Position numbers and translations under genes: made by a program. A stretch of 64,000 nt of DNA from Homalodisca vitripennis (lineage: Eukaryota; Arthropoda; Insecta; Hemiptera; Cicadellidae): the NCBI RefSeq assembly GCF_021130785.1, contig NC_060207.1:6275001-6339000 (forward strand). Direction: 5' to 3'. Positions 1-11,382 of this stretch are shown here, one piece after another. Below the pieces are notes generated by a model, which saw only the letters and a program-made list of their open reading frames with translations, had not been told where the DNA came from and did not search any database. How positions within the stretch are numbered: position 1 is the stretch's first letter; the number at the start of each line of letters is the position of its first letter.

Positions 1-378
1 GTTTCTGCCGTGACGATCGCCATTTGCTATTGGCCTCTGGTCAGTCGTAGGTGAATGCAGACCTATATTATCCTGTATTCTGTATTTCAGTTTTAATAAC
101 TAGTGTTGTGTTTAGTTTTTTTATTAAGTGCATGTTTTAGAGTTAGTAAAGTTGACACACAACATGGTGGTTGTGATTCCTGACTTACGCGTGTCACAAC
201 GCTTTGGTATGATTCGTTTATTTTAACATAGTTTGTAATTGTATGTTAGGTCAATTATTTACCTGAAAAAGAGATCAGATTGCAAATCTCAAAACGTAGT
301 GTCACTGATCTTTTTGTATCACTGAACGATGGCAAATGTCCGGAAAAACATCCTGTTTCCTTCACAATCCTTCCATCG
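1..378 (+). mobile_element. Interspersed repeat, family 1 (Penelope-like terminus?), copy 1, cut by window edge
   Basis: This stretch matches three other places in the window: 55880-56140 (reverse), 56155-56403 (forward) and 35597-35970 (reverse). Shared landmarks are AAGTGCATGTTTTAGAGTTA, a GTTGACACAC block, CAACG(C/T)TTTGGTATGAT, and a hairpin at 262-296 with GAGATC pairing to GATCTC. The right end is TTCACAATC. In this copy the hairpin flanks have decayed (CTGAAAA and CAAAAC instead of CTGAA(T/G)A and GAAAC). No open frame spans it. The left end lies at or beyond base 1. The Penelope assignment is inference from the hairpin motif and from the inverted pair at 55.9 kb. Confidence 0.6.
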
Positions 379-2176
379 TCAAAACAAATTTCAAACAACG
401 AACACCTTTTATGATATTCGTATAAATAGTTTGAATATAAAATTTAGAAATACCAAAAAAGCGTTAAAGCTTTTTATTCTGTGATGCCCTTCGAAAATAT
501 ATCTTCGCCAGACACTTACATAAATAAAATAAAACACATACACTATACAGAAATAAAAAATACACATACAGCGTAATTTTTGTTTTGTTTTACACACCGT
601 AATTTTTGATTGGGTAAATATTTTTGAGAGGTGGTTTGATTTAATTATAACTAATAAGACCTATGATATGCAAATATCCTTGACTGATGCTTGCATTTAA
701 GACTTCTATGAAACTTTCTATTTGCCGTCCTCTCGTTGTAGGGAGAATGTTTATAGATTTTTTTCTGCAATGGATTCAAAGTATAATTGTGTTTTCAGAC
801 GTTTCAAACACACTGTATATATAAATAAATAAATAAGATAGTAAAAAAGTATTAAATAACTTTTTTGTTTACGCCGTACACAATTTTATTACATACACCA
901 GTCATAGCCGAAAAAACTTCAATGATCAAACATGGAAAAGAATTTGTCAAAACAAAATTAATTGCGGAAATTTCCTTCCTCAAGGATAATGAGAGGGAAT
1001 TTAGAAATATTGAACAAATAAAATACCTTCGACAAATAAGAAGCCACACTGACCACTTTTTATACTGATCGTCCATTGGTTAAGTTCATCTAATGCGATA
1101 AATCCTCGCGCTTTAAAACTTTCCTAAACAGACGGATGTATATTATTGGAAATTTCGGTTGATTGGAAACCACTGCATACTGGAGCAGAATTATTTCAAG
1201 AATTTCATTGCATAAGCAATGGTTCAATGTGCCGTGAACCGGAAAACTCAGATGTAAGTTATTGCAATGGTTGCGTAAACTTAAGAGCCCAGAACATACT
1301 AACATTAAACATCATGAACATTGAACGCAGCACAACATATGAAGTCAAGGGATAACTTTGAATACTCACAGTCAATTAAATTACATTGAAATACAAAACC
1401 AATATTTAATACATATTATTGTATTTTAATGTAATTTAACAGTGACCAATATAAGCTCCATCTACAGCACTCACAGTCAATGTTAATGTTCAAGGCGTAT
1501 ATTATTTTGGACTTGCAGTATATTAAAATTACACTATAACGTTTGGATCTTTCCTAATTTTAGTTCGCAATCCGCTTTGCCTTATATTGTTAACTGTTAA
1601 ATCCGTATAAATATGTTTACAATTTTGACCAATACATAGAAAATCTTAGTAATTACCTACATTTGTATTACGAGTGAACGAACACCCCTAAAAATGAATT
1701 CTTATATACAAAGCATAAATAGTTTACGATCATTTCATTGGCGGTCTGCATCATTGCTACCGTTCCTTCAGCTAGTAATACTTACCTTAGATTGAATTGT
1801 TTGTTTGAGCTTTAAGTTTCTCATCACTAGGACAAATGTTTGTGAACATAACTACGTAGTTACAAGGGAAATGAATATTAAGGTATAACAATTAAAATTT
1901 AGAAACCCAATTTAAGGAGAAAATAAAGGTGTAAACTATACATAGAGTTTCAAAAGGTATTAAAATAAAATAACCATCTTCCTCTGAATTGTTTACAAAA
2001 AGAATGAGATGTATAGATTTAGGGCTGCCTCACCATTTGGATTGTAAAGTGGAAGAGTTCATGTCTAGTTTCCTCCCAAATAAATGCATAACATTTCTAT
2101 ACAATATAGAAGTTATTGAAAATATAATGCAATATTCAAACTAGCAGCTACCTGCAGCTTCAAAGTTTGCCTTCTG
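379..2176. other. AT-rich stretch without a recognisable gene
   Basis: Only short frames on both strands (for example overlapping ones at 852-1076 and 1090-1355) with no recognisable domain. A small AAAT tract lies near 818-838. A GTAAGTT donor-like site at 1252 has no supporting exon. I see nothing else. Confidence 0.6.

Positions 2177-2206
<30 letters not shown>
2177..2206. repeat. Poly(A) tract, 30 bases
   Basis: Uninterrupted run of A after CTTCTG. It could be the tail of an old retroposed sequence on the + strand or a simple homopolymer; no target-site duplication or recognisable retrogene body is seen next to it. Confidence 0.9.
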
Positions 2207-2207
<1 letters not shown>

Positions 2208-2879
2208 AGAGACGCTATGGGGATATTTTTTTTTTAACGGAATCCAAAAGCCCCTGAGATTTTTTATAGTAACTGAAAGACATTCCAATCTCCTGCTATT
2301 TTTTAGATTTAAATTAAAAGACTTTTCCGTTTTTATAAGTAACTGTTATATAACTCGAATTTCGCTTCAAAACTTCATATATTCGATTGAATACATCCTA
2401 TTACAATTATTTTGGTCATTGTGGAGGTATCATAATTCGAAGCACTTAGCTTTTCAGTTAACGCACTTATGATTTTGTAAATGATTACAAGGCTGTACAT
2501 AGTTTATAAACGGCATTATAAATATTTAAGGTATATATAATTTATAGTTAAGAAACTTTAGGTGTTAATTAAAACTGCAAATGGGTATTGTATTAGCATG
2601 TGTATGAGGACTTTCGGTTCGAATAAATTTTATTTCTGACGCTTTGTTGAGTTTGCTGTTCAGTATAGTCCCGATAAAAACAAAACATATTGATACGCAG
2701 ATCTGAGAAGTCTACTTCGGTCTAAATCCAATTAAGATTATTTGTTTTTACATAGTAACTTTGACTTTGATATTTACTTTACAGAATTGACCAAGCACTG
2801 CATACTCAGATTTGCTGAATTATAGAGTTAAAATTATGTTTTTTACTACAACTCTATGTCTTCAGTATTAAAAATATAA
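2207..2879. other. AT-rich spacer, nothing recognised
   Basis: A 101-codon frame runs from the poly(A) tract to 2472, but it begins with the poly-lysine encoded by the homopolymer and shows no domain. Not regarded as a gene. Confidence 0.5.
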
Positions 2880-3426
2880 ACAAAAAGAAAGTGTTTATCG
2901 TACTATCACTAGTATTAACAAATTCAACATTTTACAATATATAATTTTTATTTTGTGCAAGGCCTTTCTGAATCAAAGATTCCATCATCAGGCACTTCAC
3001 GAAAAATACAAATTTACGATTATTAAAAGAAGTTACTAACACAATACACTTAAATGCTTGGGAAACATTTTACATTAACACAAATCAAGAAAAACTTATC
3101 AACAATGAAGACGGACCAATTCAAAATTCAGTTTTACTCTCATCTTAATTTATAAAGAAATTAAAAATGTAATACTGATTAAATATTTTATACTGGCTAA
3201 CCATACATCCAAATTGTTAACCATATGTTATTATAAAATTAATTATTATTTAAAAATGTAAACATTTGATAATTTGTGAAGTGCCTGATAATGGAATCAT
3301 TGATTCAGAAAGGCCTTGCACAAAATAAAAATTATATATTGGAAAATGTTGAATTTGTATAAATTAGTGATAGTACGATAAACCTTTTTTTTCCAATGCT
3401 CCAAGATTCTACACAAAAAGAAAGTG
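2880..3426. mobile_element. Foldback (palindromic) element with 14-bp flanking direct repeat
   Basis: Left arm about 2894-3000 and right arm about 3275-3383 are inverted copies over roughly 110 bases, both holding GCAAGGCC, a GATTCA/TGAATC stem and GTGATAGTACGATAAA in matching order. The spacer is about 270 bases of AT-rich DNA. The identical 14-mer ACAAAAAGAAAGTG flanks the unit at 2880-2893 and 3413-3426, as a target-site duplication would. In each arm, read towards its outer end, CCTGAT(G/A)ATGG - GATTCA - GAAAGG resembles a hammerhead-type core. The architecture fits inverted Penelope-like termini; no coding sequence remains. Confidence 0.65.
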
Positions 3427-3955
3427 ATAGTTACAATACATATGGTTATGCTGTAATGACACAATGTTTATGTGCAGAGTTGGTTATTGTGGAGAGAAAA
3501 TGCTTAATTTAATGTACTGTTATTTTGTATTACTTCATTTAATTTACTGTATATTTTATTATTGAAATACAATAAGGCGAAATTAATGCTTTGATTAAGG
3601 CTCTTTGTGTAATCTGATTCAGATAAAAACGTTAATATATATTTTAAAACAGTAATAAAAATTTCCTTAAGGTATTTTTTCAGTTTTATTATGTCTTGAA
3701 TACGCTTAAAAATATTATTTTAGACTATTATTAGATCGTTAGAAATATATTTCGTTGGACTTACTTTCGATACTCTACTGTAAAAATTATGAGAAAGTCC
3801 TAAAAGAAATTTTTATTTAAATGAGACTTTTTTATAAAAAAGCTACTAGTTTACATTTATTCGCTACATGTGTAATAATAATAAATTGTGTATCTGGTCC
3901 TGTTGATTCAAGAGGTAATAGTTACCCTTTTTACAACCACACTTGGAAACGTATT
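3427..3955. other. AT-rich spacer, nothing recognised
   Basis: No convincing frame, repeat or RNA structure seen. Confidence 0.5.
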
Positions 3956-3959
3956 TATG

Positions 3960-4240
3960 ATAATTAGCATAAGGTAAACTCGGGTCTCCACTCCACCCAT
4001 AGCGTGACGTCAGAGGGCAGGGTGAGGTGAGGTAAAGAGATCGATAGCGCTTAGTTGCGTGAGATGCCGGTAGATGTCGGGCGCAGCGGTCCACAGGACC
4101 AGTGGATGCTGTGCTATCAGTAGGATGCGGGCCTCCGTGTAGTGGGGATCGTGCGTGCGCGTGTGTGTGCAGTGGCAGTGACTCAGTGTTTACAGTTCAC
4201 ACCACCCACCTTTCATGGATTAATTTCTGTTCTATCCCGT
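3960..4240 (+). promoter_or_regulatory. GC-richer island: candidate promoter and non-coding first exon with splice donor
   Basis: An abrupt GC-richer block in very AT-rich DNA. It holds a perfect CRE-type TGACGTCA (within GCGTGACGTCAGAG, 4003-4016), two Inr-like TCAGT sites (about 4117 and 4183) and G-rich/GTGT stretches. It ends in ATCCC|GTAAGTTTT with the donor GT at 4239-4240. Such an island ending in a strong donor is what a 5' untranslated first exon on the + strand looks like. No TATA box stands out and no coding frame is needed. It could also be an enhancer or a conserved non-coding block; only transcript data can decide. Confidence 0.35.
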
Positions 4241-4281
4241 AAGTTTTAATTTCTTAAAATTATTTGTATTCATAAAATTTT

Positions 4282-4286
<5 letters not shown>

Positions 4287-4335
<49 letters not shown>
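4287..4335. repeat. (AT)n microsatellite
   Basis: About 24 uninterrupted AT dinucleotides. Confidence 0.97.
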
Positions 4336-4341
<6 letters not shown>

Positions 4342-5080
4342 TCTGTATTATATTTATATTGTAGCATGAAGTTTTATATTTACAAATTTATTTCAAATTA
4401 TATAACAATATTTTTTACTAAATTAGACCACAAAATAATTTAAAAAAATCAATGTTACTTATTAATTAAAATAAATATATTGAAGAATTTTTATATGTGT
4501 CCTAAATTAGTGACTTGAAAATACAGAAAATGGAAAAAATTGCATACAATTTTAGATTAATTTATATAACTGGATAAGTGAAATTTTTATAGAAATTTAA
4601 ATGCTTAATGCGATTATAATTACAACAAACCACAGCATAAATGTATCTATAAAATAAAATCTATGACTGGTGTAAAAAACAAAAAATTGGTCTTTAATAT
4701 TTTCTAAAGAAAAATTATTTCATAAACTGTAGTTGTATTGATTCATAGATAATACCCCATTGTAGTTCTGATTTACAAATTAATGGTTAAAATTGTCAGA
4801 AATCCGCTCTTTAATAATTTCGATTGAATTCTTAAGATACAAAACATGTAAAATTAAAGAAAAAGTTCTAGTAATTCTATTATTGTTTATAATTTCGTTT
4901 AATGTAACTGAGGGTCTATGTCGTTTTGATTACCGGTGAACCAGAATATTTTTAACGTTATTTCGCCCTTCTATTCAACTGTCCAAGTACATGTTTTGGG
5001 ATTAATAGAGACGGGTGTAACAACGGAGATTTTCATGTAAAACATGTATAGGGGTGACAACATGCATGAATATTAACATG
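4336..5080. other. AT-rich spacer, nothing recognised
   Basis: No supported gene or repeat. Confidence 0.5.
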
Positions 5081-5450
5081 ATGTAGCTGCTCTCCACTTG
5101 TTGCACCAGTGCAAAATGGCCGCACCCAGGTCGGTGGCTGTGCTGTGGGGGTGGGACGGCGATCGTGTGGTCCACGCGTCGTGTCACGTTTCCGCTCGAA
5201 ATCCTGGGACAAACGCTTACATAATGTTTTTCTGGGAGGGATTAAAGGATTAAAGGGGTTTGTAGCGTGATGAGATCCACTTGGCGGTTGTTTACCGTCG
5301 GCCTGCGAGAGCGCGCGGTGCGAAGTTGACCGTCCCGCCGCTTATGCAGCAGGCCGCGACGCTCGCCAATCCCAGCCAAGGAAACAATTGCCGACATTTT
5401 CCGAAATTCACCTTTCGGCTCTGTGACCAATCGGAATTATTACAAGCAGC
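5080..5450. promoter_or_regulatory. GC-rich block, candidate regulatory region
   Basis: A second GC-richer block about 1 kb from the 4-kb island. It contains two tandem GGATTAAAG motifs near 5238-5256 (GGATTA is the known site of K50 homeodomains such as Otd/Bicoid), an E-box-like CCACTTG, a CCAAT-type GACCAATCGG near 5425 and many CpGs. The frames on the minus strand (5002-5187, 5242-5430) show no domain. Reading it as a promoter or enhancer is inference from composition and motifs. Confidence 0.3.
5116..5253 (+). CDS. Possible small ORF, 45 codons, unrecognised
   Basis: ATG at 5116 in a strong context (GCAAAATGG) opens a 45-codon frame starting MAAPRSVAVLWGWDGDRVVH and closing with TAA at 5251. 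It has no signal peptide, domain or repeat that I recognise. It lies wholly in the GC-rich block, so its openness may reflect low stop density rather than coding. It could be an upstream ORF of a 5' leader or chance. Listed because of the start context only. Confidence 0.15.
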   Translation: MAAPRSVAVLWGWDGDRVVHASCHVSARNPGTNAYIMFFWEGLKD

Positions 5451-5453
5451 CTA

Positions 5454-7292
5454 ACCTTTCCCCATCAATTACAACAAAAATCCTTAAATAATAATAAAAA
5501 AAACAAACAATAATTCAACAGATTATGTGCGCAGATTACACTAATAAACAAAAAACACAAGCCTTCAATATGTATAAATCACAAACAGCTAATCTAATGG
5601 TTACCGATAGCAATAGTTACAAATCTATTTCTTTCACGAATTTAATGGATATTTTAACATTATGAGCTTAAGCATTGTTAACGTCTTACCTTTTTCTAAA
5701 TGGTCTACAATAAGTACTCGTGAACCTTGATCAGGTCTATATGAATCATGTGTGACGGGAAATAGTAAAACTGAATGTATTCGTCACCTCCCTGAACATC
5801 AATTATTTATAAAAAATAAATAAAAAATAATAAATAATTATGTATTTTTTTTAGCATATATTTAAAAATTAATTATTTATTAGTCAACATTTAGCTCGCG
5901 TTTCACAGGGATTACAAGGCCTAAAATATTTAATCATTAATACTTACGTATTTAGTGTTATGTTACGGAAAGAACACATGATAGCACAAAGAAATAAAAC
6001 GCCTCTCATGGTGCGAGACTTTTTAAACAGCACAATACCTTTCTGTGCCGGAATCATGGTCTTCTAGGAATGATACATCTATTTTCATTTTATATAAATC
6101 ATCCCGATATTATTTAAGTATTAGTATTAATACTAACAAATCACATTAATTGTGGTGAAATATACAATATAACTAGTACAATACTAGTAATACTAGTACG
6201 AACAAAGTTAATGTGTATAGCTTTATTATTTTATAGGTTTAACATGCAGATGTGTTAACACTGACGGTATATAAGTTCGATGGTTTACTTGTAAATTTTC
6301 TAAGTGCTTAGAATAATGCGTTTCTGAGGCAAAAATTCGTTAAGGTTTTTTGTGACTGATGATCTCTAATACAGTCAGGAGGTTGCTTGTTGAACTTTAC
6401 AATTTGGCGAAGAAAAATTATGCTGCCATTTGGCTTTACTCCGTCCGGAAATCTCAACATGACATGGTCCGTATCGTGTGAATCGACATATTACGCCACA
6501 TTGGCTTAACCACATGTGAGTTTCAACAAAAGTAATGTGGTAATGTGGTATCCTGGAGCTTACAATAATTTTTCGTCATATTGATTTTTGTCAAATAGAT
6601 TTCTATATCCATGCTTTAAATTTCAGTATTTTAATCGGTATACGTGCAGATTGTTAAACGTTAAATGATAACGTTCTTTGTTATTTAATTTCTATTATAA
6701 ATCGGGCAACTCTTTGAAATCCAATCATAAATACTATTTGTGTTAGGTACTTTATTATATATTTTATAATGTAAATACAAGTTGGATGCCCGGATTGCAG
6801 AATAACAGCAATTATAGGCTAAAAATACCTAAATAAGTAAGATTGTACGACAAGGAATGTTTTAGTCAAAATTTATCACAATTCTTTTAGAAAAAATCCA
6901 TATACATCAATAACAATGTACAGGCATAAGAGAATAATCACTATTACTTTGGTGGTTTCTTCAGTAATACTGGAATTAATATCTTTAAACAATATAAATT
7001 TATTTTAAAATAAAAAAATCGTACTTAAGCTCTATTTTATTGTATGTCCTATGCAATGAGGTAACATTTAAAACAGAAGTTTAAATCAGTATTTTATATT
7101 AAGATAGAATGGAAATTCTATTTATATTGTAATCAGGCCTAACATTAATCCTTGTAAGTTTAAAACTATAAAATTCAACCTACTGTTCTTTACATTTTGA
7201 AGTAACATTCTTAATATAAAAAGGCGTTCTTGATTATTAAAATATTGGGTAAAAAGAGAATACGTACAGATTCCGTTTAATTCACAAATATA
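5454..7292. other. AT-rich spacer
   Basis: No gene seen. A small cluster of ACTAGT palindromes (about 6170-6200) and a TAGTATTAATACTA palindrome (about 6118-6131) are the only local structures. I assign no function. Confidence 0.5.
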
Positions 7293-8372
7293 CACATTCT
7301 GAACATTGTATTGGATATAACTGTTTAGAATGATAAATAGTTATTGTATCCGATATGCAATAATATAAAACAAAAGCAAACGAAATAAGCAAACATAATA
7401 CACATTCTGAACATTGTATTGGATAGAACTGTTTAGAATGATAAATAGTTATTGTATCCGATATGCAATAATATAAAACAAAAGCAAACGAAATAAGCAA
7501 ACATAATACACATTCTGAACATTGTATTGGATATAACTGTTTAGAATGATAAATAGTTATTGTATCCGATATGCAATAATATAAAACAAAAGCAAACGAA
7601 ATAAGCAAACATAATACACATTCTGAACATTGTATTGGATATAACTGTTTAGAATGATAAATAGTTATTGTATCCGATATGCAATAATATAAAACAAAAG
7701 CAAACGAAATAAGCAAACATAATACACATTCTGAACATTGTATTGGATATAACTGTTTAGAATGATAAATAGTTATTGTATCCGATATGCAATAATATAA
7801 AACAAAAGCAAACGAAATAAGCAAACATAATACACATTCTGAACATTGTATTGGATATAACTGTTTAGAATGATAAATAGTTATTGTATCCGATATGCAA
7901 TAATATAAAACAAAAGCAAACGAAATAAGCAAACATAATACACATTCTGAACATTGTATTGGATAGAACTGTTTAGAATGATAAATAGTTATTGTATCCG
8001 ATATGCAATAATATAAAACAAAAGCAAACGAAATAAGCAAACATAATACACATTCTGAACATTGTATAGGATATAACTGTTTAGAATGATAAATAGTTAT
8101 TGTATCCGATATGCAATAATATAAAACAAAAGCAAACGAAATAAGCAAACATAATACACATTCTGAACATTGTATTGGATATAACTGTTTAGAATGATAA
8201 ATAGTTATTGTATCCGATATGCAATAATATAAAACAAAAGCAAACGAAATAAGCAAACATAATACACATTCTGAACATTGTATAGGATATAACTGTTTAG
8301 AATGATAAATAGTTATTGTATCCGATATGCAATAATATAAAACAAAAGCAAACGAAATAAGCAAACATAATA
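7293..8372. repeat. Tandem array, 108-bp unit, 10 copies
   Basis: Ten head-to-tail copies start at 7293 and every 108 bases after that, beginning CACATTCTGAACATTG and ending AGCAAACATAATA. Copies are nearly identical. Units 2 and 7 share GATAGAACT (others GATATAACT); units 8 and 10 share TATAGG (others TATTGG). Because 108 is a multiple of three and one minus-strand frame of the unit lacks a stop, a 364-codon frame (7282-8376) runs through the array. It encodes a 36-residue motif ten times and is judged a by-product of the repeat. Confidence 0.97.
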
Positions 8373-9895
8373 GCATCCTCCTAATTTTGAAGATAATGTA
8401 ATGTACGTGGTCATAATTATTATCTTCAACTTTATGATCATAACTTTTTCTTTGTTACAATTTGTATATTGGACGTTCCTAAAATTGTTAAAACACGAAA
8501 ATTCAATAAACTAACATTTGTTGTGTTTAATCTTTACACTAAGTTACAATTAGGTAATTTGAAATTACTTAACTTGTTTGAAATAATTTTGATTTTATAA
8601 AGTGAATTAATATTTTGTAAAGTTAAAAAAAAACAACAATAATATGCAATACTTGCTGTATACGAAATACTCATTCAACCCCTGAGTTTAAATAAGCTTA
8701 TTGTGCTACTTGTGAGAAATGGTGTTAAAGAAATACATAACACATTACGTCGTTACCTTTTTTCTCTTAGTTAAAATAATTATTTTAAGTAAAATAGTTC
8801 GAATTAAACTATTTGTATAAAAGAAATAATGACAACACAAGATTACAAAATCCTAATAAGAACAAGTTGTGGAGGTTTTGAGTAACTTTATAACATTTGC
8901 TATAGAAATCTGTTGGAAATGTTTCTTTATCCAACACAGAATGTATCACGCCCAGGAATGCCTAGATCATGGTCATGGCTTGAAACAGCTTAACTAACTA
9001 AAAAATTCTTTCCTATAGTTGCCGTAATTTTAAGGTTGATATTTATTTTTTATGTTACAGTCTACACTTTAATGTTGTAGATTAATATTTATTTTAGTAA
9101 GATAAGAAGTAAGGCTTTTTCAGTGTTTATCATACATCATTACTTAAAAATTGACGTCATTAGGAAAAAACTTAAGATTTTGTATTATTCGCCTGTAATT
9201 TGTTTTGAGTTTCCAAAGTTTTAAATAATTAATATTTTAAAAAGCATCAATTTGAGTGGTACCTATTAATTTCAAATGTAAAGAAAACTTAAATGTGTTT
9301 TCTTAGTTATATTTTTTATGATTTCTATACTATAAAACAATGCAGGCCATATTACTGGTTTCCTTGGTAAAAGGAAAACTTAATAGTATTATAGTTAACT
9401 TTTTATTGACATTAAAAAACTTCACTTGATTACAAATCCTCCACGAAGTTACATTAAGAGTATACAGTTTTAAATACACACATTACATCTAAATTAAATC
9501 AATCATAGTATTGTAGTTAAGTTTTAATAAATCTATCACAGGTCATGTTGGGTCCTTCCTTTGTTCATAACATTCAAAATAAATTTTTTTTGTGCCATTG
9601 CCGAGTAATTCAAGTGGTTCGGCAAACTTCAGGAAATAACAGTAGACATAAATAAATTAAAAATCTAAAGTTATACATTGTACGAAAATGATATATGCTC
9701 ATAATTAAATTTGCCTTATTTTTATGTCTATCCCCATTAAATTTAATTGTGAAAATTTCTCGTAATACCTGCGTATTTAATTTTCATCCTTTAAGTATTT
9801 TTTCAAATACAGATGAAACATCTATGTTACATTTTCCAATTATAACCATACTCATTTATGTTTAGTTACAAAGTTGTATATCGATAAATAATTGA
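8373..9895. other. AT-rich spacer, nothing recognised
   Basis: No convincing frames, structured repeats or RNA genes seen. Confidence 0.5.
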
Positions 9896-9899
9896 ATTC

Positions 9900-10340
9900 T
9901 TTGTCTAAACCCAAATTGCATCGAAACAATTCCCAATTAGGCCGTTCTATAACTAGTATTAACGTTCGGCTCACCTCGCTGAATTTTAATTAGTGCCAAT
10001 TTGGCTGGCGAGAAAACATACTCTGGTGTACACACAAGACCATTATACGGGTTTATTAATAAACGGGGAAGTAGGGCGAGATGCAAAAAAGGGAATATGA
10101 AGGTTTCTCATTTGTTCGCAAAATTCAATCAATGAAGTTAATTAAAAACAGTTGAGTCTGCGGGAATTGTGGTGCCTGTGGCTCTGTAATTGGACAGTGT
10201 TAACCTAATACTTTTATTACTTCGGTAACTCGGACATTTTCACAGTAGCACTCTCCCTCCACGACATGTGATACGCGCGGACACGGACACGGACATTGTA
10301 CTCGTTGCTTTGGCTTGTTAACTGCGTGCTCAGCAATTGC
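9900..10340. promoter_or_regulatory. Candidate conserved non-coding / enhancer-like block
   Basis: GC-richer than its surroundings and dense in homeodomain-type cores: CCAATTAGG, TTTTAATTAGTG, TTATTAATAAAC, GTTAATTAAAA and GTAATTGG. A triple GGACAC repeat lies near 10277-10294. There is no open frame of note. The regulatory call rests only on composition and motif density. Confidence 0.25.
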
Positions 10341-11200
10341 TTACTACTCTGTCTGTCAGCTCATTCATGGGTTCTACTTTAAAAAATAAATGTTGCCACT
10401 TTATATGAGCTGTAAATTCAGTGAAGAAGTTCTGGTAGATTTGAATTAATTAATAGAAATTATCAAATTTTTATTACCAGGCACGTAAACATAAATAATA
10501 TTACCTACACTTCGCTCGATAAATTATATTTTGTTTAAGAATTTGTTAGAAACCTTGACCAAGAAAGTTCAAATTGTTAGATACAACTAGAAACTGCTTA
10601 AAGGAATCAGGATTGTGTCTCATTTGTAGTGATACTACATACTACTTCATTCACCACCACATCATAAAAAACAAACTACAAGTACACATTGCTTATTTGG
10701 CGACGTTTACTGCATTAATGAAAATAATTATAAATATCCTTATGTATTACCTTATTATTAACAAATCGTTTGTCATGTATGTTAGCTTCTCAGTTTATCG
10801 CCCCAGTGATCTGGGTTGCATTCTAGATTTGGGAAGATATGTTCGCACACAACCAAATATGATGCTAGCCTGAAGTGATGTGATGCAAAGTTCCGGGTTA
10901 AAGCTCCAGACCATCCGTAAAAGTTCCAAGTCGGTTATAAACAATGTATGAGTAGGCCACACCACGTGACGCGTATCATACCTAATCCTGCAGAGGTTGT
11001 TTGCAGAACTCCAAGCCTAACACGAAAGAGAACACTGAAATACCGACTTTTAACATTGAGTGCTAATCTATTGATTTTTTTTACTGCATGAATAATCTAA
11101 AAGTCGCAATGTGTCACAGGTTAAATTCAAATGTTTGTACTCAGCTTGTTTACAATTTTATTTATTCTGCTATTTTCTCGTTGTAGGTCAATGTCAAATA
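10341..11200. other. AT-rich spacer with an unrecognised 99-codon frame
   Basis: A frame at 10574-10873 (+) has a strongly AT-driven composition (I, Y, N, L) and no recognisable domain. I do not call it a gene. The rest of the stretch is featureless. Its end (about 11130-11200, GTTTGTACTCAGCTTG onwards) resembles the 5' flank of the family-B repeats at 36.2, 50.5 and 58.2 kb. Confidence 0.4.
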
Positions 11201-11202
11201 TT

Positions 11203-11382
11203 TACTAACGCTCAGTCAAATTATGTGGAGTGACATGCACCATCATCGAATTCAGTGTTCCTAATATATAAATCAAGCTTCATGCGACATTTCAAGTCTC
11301 TAGGTAGACAGACAGACAGACAGACAGAAATAACATTTTCCCAGCCCCACGAGTGATATACTTCGCTGACGCTCAGCCAATA
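11203..11382 (+). mobile_element. Interspersed repeat family B, copy
   Basis: Begins TTTACTAACGCTCAGTCAAA and ends CGCTGACGCTCAGCCAA. Inside are GGAGTGACATGCACCATCA, AAGCTTCATG, CATTTCAAGTCTCTAGGT, a (GACA)n run and ACATTTTCCCAGCCCC. Related copies lie near 21955-22365, 36319-36493, 45545-45777, 50650-50810 and 58326-58532, all in this orientation. There is no coding capacity. The class (SINE, MITE or Helitron-like) is not clear from sequence. Confidence 0.7.

Noticed and set aside
2167..2472. 101-codon frame beginning with poly-lysine
   Set aside because: It starts in a poly(A) tract, has AT-driven composition and no domain.
7282..8376. 364-codon minus-strand frame encoding a 36-residue Cys-containing repeat ten times
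   Set aside because: The 108-bp unit is divisible by three and stop-free in that frame, so the array keeps it open automatically. The repeat extends to both ends of the frame, and there is no unique N- or C-terminal domain or promoter.
10574..10873. 99-codon frame as a host gene
   Set aside because: Rich in AT-encoded residues, no domain, no splice or Kozak support, surrounded by non-coding DNA.
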